In this document: positions 1-12,900 of the stretch, one piece after another | Numbering within the stretch: position 1 is the first letter of the stretch | Layout of the letters: every line of letters starts with the position of its first letter | NCBI GenBank assembly: GCA_004794655.1 | Contig: SMMW01000622.1 | Span: 9,483,501 to 9,547,500 of the forward strand | Reading direction: 5' to 3' | Origin: Marisa cornuarietis | Lineage: Eukaryota; Mollusca; Gastropoda; Architaenioglossa; Ampullariidae | DNA length: 64,000 nucleotides | The notes under the pieces: generated by a model | Seen by the model: the letters and a program-made list of their open reading frames with translations, nothing else | Databases searched by the model: none | What the model was told of the DNA's origin: nothing | Position numbers and translations under genes: made by a program

Positions 1-180
1 TTTAGACTAAAATTGTTTTAAATAAGATAAAACTGCTTAAGCCAGGCGTTTCCATCAGGATATTGTTCACATGCACTTGCACAACACATCTAAATGGCAT
101 AGGAACAATTTTTCTTTTTAAGCTCTTCTAATTTTTCTTTTTTAAAACAGTTTCAAATTTTAGAAACTAACTTCTGGAGA
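1..180 (+). mobile_element. Partial copy of a short inverted-repeat element (GGCCAGTTGCACAAC MITE family)
   Basis: The stretch resembles the internal and right part of the element at 39083-39345: TTTAGACTAAAATTG, then AAATAAGATAAAACTGCTTAAG, a CACTTGCACAACACAT-like core and TTAAAACAGTTT..TTTAGAAAC at the right. The left end lies off the window and the right terminal repeat is eroded. The rest of 181-923 is AT-rich sequence in which I see no gene. Confidence 0.4.
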
Positions 181-923
181 ATATCTAAATACTTATCATC
201 TACAGCTACATTTGCCTAAAATATCATTCAGTGATCTTGAAAACTTATGCATTTTTTGTGGCAATGTGCATTTAATAAAGTGATCTGGATTTCTGTTGAA
301 GCATTACAATAAAAGATATAACCAAATGAGAGTCTGGGGTTATTACCTTTTACAATCTAAAATTCACACAAGATGCAGAATATTTAATCAGTGATGTTTG
401 CTGATGGTCTAAAAATTAAAAAAAAGATGGCAATAATTGTGCTCATAAAACATTATATAATGCTGTATTTATAAAAAAAAAAAAAACCCTAAGCAAAGAT
501 TTTATGTTTTCCTCACTTGATCAAAGCAAAAATGAAGAAACTTGCAGATTCTGAAGAAAGCACTCTTGCTAGTGAATTTCCTTTTATCAATAAGTGTCAC
601 CTGGTCTGTTGTATTGTCAATGTGAGCCAATACTTTCGATCTGTCCCACTGATGCCTTGCCTCTCCTGATTAATAAGGAGTATAAACACTTAAAACACAT
701 TGTGCAGATAAACATTAAGTAGTATTAAAGGAGATTAACTCAAATGGTAGACCCTAAACTGCAGTGCATATGATAAACTGAGCAAACTTTCAGAAATAAA
801 CCAAGCAGAACACTATAAATGCAGAAGAAATACTTAAATCTGTTAGATCATCACACAGGATGAAACACAAAAACTGTTACAAAATATAAAATAACTTAAG
901 GTTTTTAGAGATTTTTTACTAAC

Positions 924-3900
924 CTGTACAAGTATTATTGGGATGCCCTTCACTAATACGAGGAGGGCGCCCGTAATAGCAATCTCGACAAATGAATGTA
1001 AAGTAGCCTCCATATTTCTTCAAGAGCTCATTAAGAGAAAAGCCGCGGTGCGTAGTGCCAGCTCGATGTTGCAGGATGAATTCTGCAATGGAGAACCTGC
1101 CATCTTTTTCAAGTCCCCACAGTGCCTGTTCTGCCTCATTGTGCGCAAAGCTGCAGGTACCTTCACCAAAGCGACAAAGTTCTTTTCTGTTGTGCATAAC
1201 GCTGTTGCATATAATATATTTCCCAGAAAACTCACGATGGTTTGTGCGTTCACGAACCCTCACCCAAGGGACATTTGCCCCTCTTCGCTTAAAGGCCAAA
1301 ACATTTTCTTCGCACTCATGGGTGAAAGGTATATACTTGTATCTACCAGGAAAGTTATCAAACTTGAAACACTGTGGACAGACAATCTTGAAGTCATAGT
1401 CCTTGAGTGGATTGTCAATGACGTTTAGGCCAGGTTGTGATTTGAGAGGAGACGATAAAGGTGCACTTGCAGATGGAGCAGGTTTTTGTATTAATGAAGG
1501 TATTGACTGAAACTCATTGAAAGACCTGGGAGCTGTTGCTGAAGCAGTAGGCTGCAAACAATCAGAAAACATAATGATGCAAAAGTATGCCTGCAAGCAT
1601 AAGCACAAGTGCATGCATGCACACAACCACATATACATTTTATCTCTAGTGCATTCTTTCATAAAGCAAGTTTAAAAAATAAAAAGGTCTTTAGAAATTT
1701 CTTAGGAAACAGAAAATACACAAGATTATTAATGTCATAAAAGCTAATTTCAAATTTATATGAATTAATTTTTTTCAAAATCATGAACCATTAGGCTCGT
1801 TCTTCATAAAAAGTGAAAGAAGAACAAAGTGGTATCATGTTTATCAGTGATTAAGATTTTATTGTTATCTGCCCAAGCGTATAGCTGGCGCACTGAAGAT
1901 GACTGCTTCTACCTGTCTGAATGATGTTGCAATCACAGTAATACCTATTTCCTTAATTTTGTGGTAAAAGATAGGAATTGGATGCCAAAACTAGTTTCCA
2001 TATGCTCATTCAGGGCATTGCACAATTTTTTAAAACTATTTTTACCACACATTCTTATCAATAAATTAGTCTACATGTCACATTCACTTTAAACTGACAT
2101 ATTTTTAACACACATCTGTTAAAACTAGAGCAACCAGGCTGTAACCTTTCTTCATTCTTGCAAAGTATCAAGCTTCAATACTGTTACTACAATTCAACAA
2201 ACACTTTTCTTTTTACATGAGAAGTAAGTGAATCAGTTGCAAGCATCAACCAGCAGACAACAGGTTCTCAAAACACACTGTGGGCACCTTTATTCCACCT
2301 TAAACTTAGTTTACGGCCTAAATTTGAACTAGAATTTTTTTTTTAACCTAGTTGAGTGAAGCTAGGATCAACTGCTGGTTCTCATGGGGTGAAATATAGT
2401 TATACCAGGCCAATAAAAGACAATAGCAATCAAGCAAACAGTTCAAAGCAACTAAAATATGTACAGAAGAAACACAATCTACATAAGCTAAACCAGCCCA
2501 ATGGAAGTATTTTGTGATATTGGTAAAATATGCCTAAACAAAGTAAATAAAGAACTGGTTGAAATAAACCTTTTACAGACTTACTAAAATGCAAAAAATA
2601 ACTGTCAACACAAATACAAACTGGTGGTGGGGTGTCAACATTTAAAAATACATAGGTATGTCATACTAGGTCATGATGCCAGAAGCTAGAATTTCGATCA
2701 ATAAATATGCATCTTTCTTTAAAAAAAAAAGATATCCCAATGGATTTCTGTAATAAATAAAGTTATTAGGGTAACTTGTTTTGTTTACTTGACAGCAAGT
2801 GTAAACCTAATTACAGGGACTTGGGTTAGTATTTAAAACTACAAGACCTCCTATTCAGATGAAAAAATGTTGATGGTTACTGCTTTACCTACCCTCGGTA
2901 ATTCAATGGCAGGACCAGCAGTTTCTTGAGGTCTGACTTGTGGAATGGCACTAGCGCGTAAAGGGGACGGAGGAGGAACAAAATGGGCAGGATTATACAC
3001 TTGGACCTGAGGTCGCATAGGCAGTGGCTCATTTACTGGTGCAGGAGAAGAAAGGCGTTGACTTTCAGTGAAATTAAGACCTGGGATCATGCTTGGTTCA
3101 CATTTAGATAAGGATTTTGGCTGACGTGCAGCTAGCTGCTCTGACGTATCTGCAATAGATATAAACATATCTGTTAGCATGTTAGCATTAAGACTGAAGA
3201 ACTAACACAAACTAACCAACGACAAGCACATTAAATTTCAAATCATACACTACAGTAGCATTCAAATGCAAAAGGAGGGGGAAAAGATTAATACATTGTG
3301 TAACATAGCATGCCTGTACATATACAATACAAACACATTTAAAAATATATATAATACAAAATAAAAATGTCAACTTTGGCAAATGAACTAGGAGAAAAAA
3401 AAAGCGAGCTTCTAACATACCGATTTCATTCTTACAAAGATCTTCTATAAATTTTGTAACAGAAAATTCTCCATCACGTTCCATGTACCACACTTTCATC
3501 TCAATATTGTTGTGTGGAAAAGTACACCGCATCTCCCCAATTTTGCAAGGCATTGCATTGGCAAATTGCTGGCACATCTGCAATGTATTTATTTTTAAAA
3601 AATCAGACTGTAAAAAAAAAAACAAAAGACAAAACTAACTAAAAGTGTGCACTTCTGTGCATGTGTGTGTAAGCATGCCTGCTAGCAACAGACAGTAAAC
3701 ATAAGCTTAATGAAATGGAACGTTCAGGATTTTTGTCTAGTAATTATCATTACATCCTTTTCGGGCATTTAATAAATAAGGCCTGAATCATATTATAGTC
3801 ATCATGCCAGCCTTGATCACTTCATGTCAATGCACTAGTGGTCAGAATTATCCAAGAAATTGTCCAGTGAGTTTAAAATGTGCTTTTTGGCACGATGTAC

Positions 3901-6900
3901 AACTCTTTATAAAAGATTAAGCTAACAGTGGTGACCATAACGTTTTTTTGTGGATAAAAATATTAGTTGCAGCAATGAAAGATTTTATATGCAATAGAAG
4001 GCGGTGCTTACATACCTTAAATTCAGCAAATCGATTGTTGAAGAGCTGAGGAAAAGGCCGTATTTTAATCCAGTTTAAATTTTCATTCTGTTTCAGACGT
4101 CGAACAATTAAGTACTCTCTAGTACAACTGTGTGCCTGATTTGGAGCATAATTATAGCCCTTGTATCCTTCGCCAGTTTTCATAAAACAGCTGAAACAGC
4201 ACATCACATTCATGGCTGCAGAATATGATCTCTTTCAAAATTGCAAGAAATACAAGGTACGTGCAAAAAGTTCATTCTAAATCACTACACGCAATTCCTA
4301 TGTACACAGCCGTTTCAATTTTTTCTTAATTGCACAATACATAATTTGATTTATTCCGCAGCTGGGAAATGACTAAGCTGAGGCAGTTTTATGAGACAAA
4401 GTAAGATAAAACTTTACAAACCAGATCATCAGGTTAATGTTTGTCTACCAATTTCAAAGAGCAGAATATGTGATTTTTTTTAAATTTAACTGCTAATAAG
4501 TCACATTCAAAAACATGAAAATAAAAATGAACAAAGCAAATTCTAGCAGTAGTCAAATGACAGTTAACATAAACAACAACAACAGAACCCATCTTGCATA
4601 CTCACATCTTGCAAGCTAGCCGAAACTGAAATTCATCTGCAAGGGGCCATCTAATATTAACAGGTGGTAGTTTAGAGGTGGCTGATGCTTGCACCTGACT
4701 TTTCGATTTCCGAGGCATACCACCTGCAGCAACACCTGTGCTATGAGTCCGCTGTGCTGAACCTAGACCAGAATAAGACACCAGAAATCCTTTCTCACCT
4801 GAATCTGTCTTCAATTACACTATTGATAAACTATGTAAGTATTTGTAGTATTAAGTCCAGTTTCATCAGCATTAAACACATTCTCAGGGCTGAGACCTTC
4901 ACACAAATGCGGCGAACTGTCAGTCATAAGTTGGGGAAGTAGTCGTAATAAAGACGACATTTATGCATTCATTAAAAATTTGTGGGTCCTAACAAAGAGG
5001 GGGTCATAATTGGGAAGGTCTTAATAAAAAGGTTTTACTGTATAAAATGAAAAGCCCTCTTTAATCCTCTTGGTTCAAGATAAAAATATAACATTACAAT
5101 GACCGACTAATAACTGAAGATTGCGAAGACGACAGTGGGTGAAGTTTGCATTTTATTATTGCTGCTCTGAGATAAACATTAGACCAAGAAACCTATACAT
5201 TTTTGGAAAAGAGAAAACTTGAACTTTGCAATAAAAAGTAATGAAAATCGCCTTGCCCATGCTACCCGGCAAAGCCATGATCGTGGCTTGTCGAACCAAG
5301 AGGGTTAAATATAAAAAAATAATTATATGCACCTTGACCCACTGAAAAGTCATCCAGGCCCATTCCATTAGATTCTTTCTGCAACAAAAAATTTAAACTC
5401 GTAAAATAAATATATACATACATGTGGGAGTAACATGCAGATTGAAGGGAATGAGTTCAAGGACTAACACAAACTCCTAGTTTATCAAAGATTCCCAAAG
5501 CAGATTACTTTGAATAAAACTCACCTTAGCACCAACTTTCTTGAATCCCATGGACTGATACAGTACATCTGAACTATTATCCACCTGCACTGAATTCATA
5601 TGAGGAACACTTGACCCCTTCTTGCTCTGTATTGAATTAGATGCAGTTTTAGAAGCACCAGCACTAACAGTGCTTCCTCTAGTAATTGCTGTGTAGTTTG
5701 AAACAAACTGTTCATCACTGAGGTCACTAGAATCCGAGTCCACATCGCTGTCAGCTGAATCTTTATGCTGCTGGCCAACTAAGGGTTGGTTATTCTTGGC
5801 TGGAAGATATCACAAGAACTAAAGCGTTCCAGTCAGACATTTTATAGCAATTAGGGCTGAACAGAAAACAGCATTTTATAACCTGCATATTTTGTTTTCA
5901 AAAATATGTTATTGAAGAAACACAAAATAAAAATTTTGCCCACAACATCATTCACATCTTAAAATTGTTACTTTGTGAAACCATTTGGCAGACTGTATTA
6001 CTCACAGCTTAAACTTTGTCACTGTTTCCCTATATTTTGTTCCTCTAAAGGAATGATTACCCAGAGTTCCTATACTTAGATGGGCACAGTGTTGAAAACT
6101 TTTACCCGATGCTTTTAATTCCTCACCAACACAAATTATCTACTTTCTATCCATTAAGAGTATATAAGATGAAACATCACTCCATAAGAACTTATTTCTT
6201 TACAAAGCGGAAAGAGTCTCCTTACTTTTCTTCTTTTTAGGCATCTTCTTTAAGACTTCTTTTCTATGCTGCAAAAGAAAACTATACAGCATTAGTTCCT
6301 ACACTGCAATCTTATTTTTAACACATGGCAAAATGTAAAACTATCTTTTAATTAGCAAATCAATAAATGCATTCTTCTCCTTTTCCAAAATAAATACAAC
6401 CACCACAAAACAGATCTACATTACGCTTCTCATGGTGCTCCTTCTTACTTTCTTCTGGTGTGGGTGCATCCCCCCACCCACCCTACACACACTAAAGAAG
6501 AGAGATAAATGTGAGAGTAGAAAGAATGCTTTGCCTGCAAAAAGACCAACCTGTATGGTTTGCCTTTTTTTCCAGATATCAGTAGATATAGGCAATATAA
6601 ACCTAACTTGTAAATTTCAGCCTCCAAAACTCATCTGTTAATTAATCATCCAGTAAGAAATTATGTGATTCGCACCTGCAATCACCAAACGCCGCTAACA
6701 GTGTACTATGTCATGCTAGTGCATCATTCACAACATTGCCAGCCAACAACAGCAAACAGAGAGAGAGAGAGAAAAAGTGACATTTCAGATTATTCGGATG
6801 CTGAAAGTCTGTACTTCTCGTGCTATAGCAGCAGTTTTTCAGAACTGGAGGAAACTGTATATGTTTGAACCCAACGGTTCCCCAGTCTCAAACACATCCG

Positions 6901-9900
6901 AGGCACATGGCAGCTATAACTCCATTTGATTTTGACACTGGACTTGCCCACCTGACCTGTTAGCAGACTATTTAAGCAGGTAAAGATTTAAAAGAAGGAT
7001 CATATGATAATAGGATATACAAGTGACCCGTGTTGTTTAATAAGATGTGCTATTTTAAACACCACACACAAATTTTGTGCTAAGCATTTGGCAGGAACTG
7101 TAAGATGGACAAGAAGGAAAGAAAATGCTCTACGCTGTCATATTTTTACTACTCAAATCCAATAAAAACCTAAGATGGGCTAAGTTCTGAATTGTTTCCA
7201 GTCAAATATTTTGGACAGCAAAAGAACTATTGTATCTAAAATCATGTCTAAAGAACCATTTCAGGATGGCTCATGAAGGCAGAGATGCTTTGTTGTCAAG
7301 TGATGTTATAGGTATGATTCTACAATACAATACAACTTTATTTATCCCCAAGGGGCAATTCCAGTTAGTGCTCATTCTAATGCAAGAGTTCACATTCTGT
7401 CTTCTAATATGGTTGTCAAAACAATGGCATCATGGATTTTAGAATTGTGATGTACCATTTTGAACAAGAGTACAGTGAGGAAGACCTGAGCAAGTTGGAG
7501 AAAACTGGCTTGACAGAGGATAAGAATATAGTAACAATGAATGCCAATCAAGCAAACAAGCATTTTACAAATGACAAATGAAGCCAGCACCCTGCTTTCT
7601 CAAAGGTAGGACACAAATAAGTAAACTGTTTACGCCCTTCCCATAAAGTTTTGCAAACATGTCACTGCCACCAATGCCTTCCCACAGACTGCAAGCTGCC
7701 TGTTCTTTCCCACTGATTAGAAGCTGTTAATTAGGGTTCCACCTACCGAGCATCACTCCAATTTTCATGTCAAATTGTGCCTGCTACATCACAAATTTGG
7801 ATCAGTTTGTTTTCTTCCATGAATGAATACAGATACATGGTGTTTTCATGAACCACCCTGTAGCTGTATTTTAGATTTGATTGTAAGGAACTGATTTGTA
7901 ACCCAAAATCATGAGCAAATGTAATTCAGAACACCAGAATCTATCCTTTTAGCCTAACCTAGCAGTTCCCTTCCCTTTCCATTTAAATATTAAAATTGAA
8001 TCCATCAACCTGCTGTTTACAGATCATCAAAACAAGGCATTCAAGAAGCAAAAATTACAAGTACTTTGATCATGCTCATGATCACCAAGCACATAAAGGT
8101 CCATCTGCACATGTGGGTGCACCCAAACACACACGTGCACTTATGGTGTCATGCCTCTATAGGTCATTAACAATCTGTCAAGTCATAATAACAAAAGATG
8201 CTGAAAAACATACCTTCTCAGTTTTTAAAGCATTAGTATCTGCTAACCACTCATTCCCTTCGTCTGTTGCAGATCCAAGAGTTACTGAAGCATAGGCAGA
8301 TTTCTTACTGTTTTCACTTGAAAGAGTTTGCTCAAGAAAAGCCACACAATCCTGAAATACCTGTAAAATATAGTGCACTTATGTGTAAACTGCAATCAGC
8401 AGTGTAGCTTGAAAGAAACAGGCAAGGAGTTGTTCAATATCTTGAACACAGTTCAACTAAAACACAGCATTGACTAAGCGGATCACTACCCAACAACCAC
8501 ACCCATATGGTTAGCAAACATGAATCTTGTAACTATAAACCGAAAATAACATTACGTTCACAATTTATCAAAAACTTAAAGGAGCGCAAGTCTTGCCTGT
8601 GATATAGGCGAAAACATGGCTCTCAGCATCATGGATATGCATTCAGCAATCAGTCTTCAACAAAGCAGAGCTATCTTTTTTTTTTTTTTGTAGTTTACTT
8701 TTTAGTTTCTCATTCAGTTTAGCATTACACATGCATCAGTGCATGCTATAGGTGAATCAGAATAAAACTTTAGAATTTCCTTTGCAAATACAGTTAAAAG
8801 ATTATGGAGATTATTCACTTCTGCCTTATTCTTTGAATGGTGCATCTAGGTCACAGAATCAGTAAGCACAAAGCAGCAATGCCTCTTACCCTGAAAGCCC
8901 TCAGAAGATATTGATTACAAAATGCTAGTCAACAAAGTACAACACAGACTGTAAAAGAAAAGGTGAAGACAGATGTCTTGATCTATAGATGTCTGCACGT
9001 AAAGACCCAGGCAACATTTTGAGCAAAGCATGTTTCTGTACTAATATCTTTAAAGTGTTGTCAGTTTGGGCAACTCTACAATTCCACTGACAAAACTATT
9101 TTGGTAAATGGCTAAATAATAAAAAAAATTCCACAACCAAGAAATGCAATTACAATATCCAAGCTATTAATCTGTTTGGAAAGATTATGAACCTTAGCCT
9201 GATTGTCATGACCTTTTAAGCAATGTATCCTTTACGATAGGTATGTAGTCTCAATGCTACTCGAAATGCTACAACATTAGCAATATGATGTACAGTTTTA
9301 AAAAACTCATCCATGCTATCAGGGGATATTCTTCTCAATCACTTATCTTAAAGTAATGATCTGCAATAAACATATTGTTGGAACTATAAGTATCAGTTGG
9401 ATCCGATTCACAAGGGGAGTTGAAATAATGTTTATGATTAATTATGAAATGAACAACTTTGTTTAATTAACTGAATTTAGGCTCTGCCCTTGCAGCACGG
9501 AAAAGATCTTACAAAAGTCACCATTCCATTACATTACAAATTACAGCAAACACTGAAACAACTCACCAATTTCAGATTAAGCAAGCAAAACTACTAACTG
9601 ACCTACCAAACCACTGTATCCGTCAATCTCCAGAAATGCATGAATTGCGAAACAGGGTTAAGTTTCCGTGGGATGTAGTTTGAACTGTTTGAAAATACAT
9701 TTTCATTCTTCACGCGATTAATTTATCAAGATGGAATCTACATGACTGTCAGCAACTGAGTCTGCGTATCTCATATGTGGTGAAAATTTATCATGGCCAC
9801 GATGATGCATGCAGTCCTGACCAAGAAAGTAACAAGTCTAAGCTACTTTCGTTAACCATAACCATCTAGTCATCGTGAAACTGATTCTAAACTATTATCG

Positions 9901-12900
9901 TAGGGACGATTTTTAAATCAAAAACATGCACCTGCTTCGCCTTCCACTTTCCCGTTCATAAATCCATGCTTTTTCCCTCTAAAATTTTACATTTTTTACA
10001 AATCTTTCATCTCTCAATACCATTTCTTTCCATAATTACAAAATCTTCTAAGACACGTATAATTATGCAATCATGTTCCCTTTAATGTTTCTACAAAGAA
10101 AGTCATCGGACATGGCACTACCTTTCACATTCTTGACAAACTGAAAGTAGCAATATTTTGAAAAAAAGGGCTTCCCGAAAACTTCCTGAAAAATGGAAGT
10201 TTGGCCACGCTGCACCACCAAGCTGTTAAGCACATTGTGCACAACATAGGCCTATTTTATTACCAATTTCCACTTCTTATTTCGCAGAACACATATAGGA
10301 GCTTACACCACGACGCAATCTGGTAAAAAAACAAACCTTTGGCTTTGCTTCTATGCACGCTGTCCGCACTAGTTACAATACGGCTGCTGACTGTCGTGTT
10401 CGTTTTACGCTCTAAGGACTTGTTAGGATGTAATTTTCAAATCTGTGAGTTTCCACCAGATTTCTAGCGATAATATCCAAATCTACACTTGCATTTATGC
10501 TATTTTCAAGTCCTTACTGTCCAGATTTTGCACTGACCGTAATGGCGGTATAAGGTTAAAAATAGTAACAATTGGGGAATTCCCTTTTGGATAGACCGTG
10601 TCCAACGGTTATGCGGGTGGCCGTTTCTATAATAATAAAACAGATTTTACGCGTTCATTTTTCATTCACATCAACGACAGCAAAAGAAGCCAGTGCAAAC
10701 CACAAATATTCATCGAAAAATCTGATTTACAAATATCGCAGATATTCTTCCCCTTCAGGACCTGCAGTTGCCAATGACGACTCTAAAGCACGAACCTAGA
10801 TCTGTAGGTCTGTGCTAATAAGGGGAGGGGGGGGTCACCGCAGATGTGCTGCTGACGACTGCACGTAAGAACGACACCTACTACATGTCTGTGCCTTCCG
10901 AAGAAAAAGATCGCTTAGGTTTATTGTAAACTCAAACCGACTATTAGCGTACTCATCCCTTCCCACCAATGCGTAGTTTTTTTGTGTTTTTTTTGGTCCT
11001 TTTAGACCGGGGTGGGCAACGTCCGGCCCACGAAATCATTTGATCCGGCCCGCCCAGGGGGTAAAATAATACTTTATTTGTCCCGGAGGACCATTCAATG
11101 GCAGCTCGATAACAACAAAAATTCGTACACATTTGTATGCACAAAACAGACTTCCACATTCATGTTTCATTCATTCACACAGCACCATTCAAAAGTCGCA
11201 CGGCCGTAACAACGAATGACAGCTGCTGTCTATTGGTCCTGCATGCAGGTACACAAAATCGGCGGCTCGATGGGAGCTGGACAAATTTTCTCGACAGCAC
11301 ATGCCTGTCATCACGAAGGACTGCAGCCACTTTCTGAAGTGTCTGGCTGTTATCTAGAGTCTGAAGAAGACTCTGGGCTGCCCCAATGACTTTGGAGCAG
11401 GTGGATACAACACGATGTAGGCTGCTCTTGTCCTTCACCGATAAACTGTTGTAGAAACAGATAAACGAGAAGAACAGCACGCTCTTAGCACAGCTACATT
11501 GTGGGTATCTATTAACCCCCTAAAGAGAGACAGCAGTGCAGTGTCAGAGAATTTGATGAGATATTGACCCTCATGGTTACTGCAAGAACTGTTGGGATAC
11601 AGAATAAATAGAAGCGGGGATAAAACACAGCCTTGAGGTGAACCGGTGCACGTTGTGATTGAGTTGGAAAAAGTGCCACTGATAAGTACTCGTTGCTGCC
11701 TGTCAACCAAAAAGTAAATGATCCATGACACTAGTTGATGGTCAAAGGAAAACTCGTCAAGGAGTCTTCTAGCTAGGATATGTGGTTGAATGGTGTTGAA
11801 GGCCAATGAGAAGTCAGCAAACAGCAGTCGTGCATGGGCATGTGGATTCTCCAGGTGTTTGAGTAAAGTGTGGAGGATGAACAGTTTAGCATCATCCACA
11901 CTTTGTTTGGACTGGTATGCAAATTGCAAGGGGTCAAGACAATTGTTAGTAGCTTTTTAGTTTTAGAATCAATGATTTGATGATTGTCTCAAATACTTTC
12001 ATGACCAACAATGTTAAGGCCACTGGTCTAAAGTCATCGAGATGCTGAGCTGAAGCTTTCTTCGAAATATCCAAGCAATAAATCCTTAAGCTTTTATTAT
12101 AGCAACGTAAAGGTATATTTGAATGTAAATGTTGAGGGACAAGCAAGGGAATGTCAATGACGGGATAGACATGACACATACGAATACATGACGGGATAGA
12201 CACGGGTGTTACTCGTTGGCTGCCCGCAGCCTATGTGGACAATTTTGAAGAATCATGCATGCATGTGACCTTCAACCCAAGCCGGGGGGTAAACCACTAT
12301 TAATATGCGTAGCGTTCTTCAATCATGTCGGCTCATACAATCACAAAAAAAAAAAAAAAAATGATCGTCGACATTTGCTGTGTACCTTTGTGTATAGTTC
12401 AGGCCTACGAGTGTCCAACATTATCCTTTCATGGATTTCTAAAAGACAAATGAGAAATTCGTTTGGGTTTATTTGTGCATGTGCAAGGATGTCTGTGTGT
12501 AGTATGCGTGTAGACACGTAAATGTCATGAGCTCCTCCATTGGGAGTATACATGTACTAAATAGTCATCATTATTATTATTGTACTTTCATGGGACGACC
12601 ACAGAATTGTGCATTATGAAAAAAGGTTTTGTTACTATATACTCTGTTTCTTCTAGGAACTTTTTAATTATAAAGATATATTTTGAAAACTCCAAACAAA
12701 TGTTTTTCAAAGTGGCAGAGCATAGTTTTTGCATACCTAATTATGAAAAGGAGGACAGCAGTGCCAGGCAGGCTGGGATTGTACAAATTGCAAAAGTGTT
12801 AACACGCTGTGGCAAAACTACAGCTTGACCAAACAGAGCAGACTAATTTTTTAGATCATTTTGTATGAATTATATGAAAATGGCCTTTGGAGGGAAAAAG

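Noticed and set aside
943..1428. Plus-strand frame of 161 codons
   Set aside because: Antisense shadow of the ZC3H7 zinc-finger exon, which has clear homology on the minus strand.
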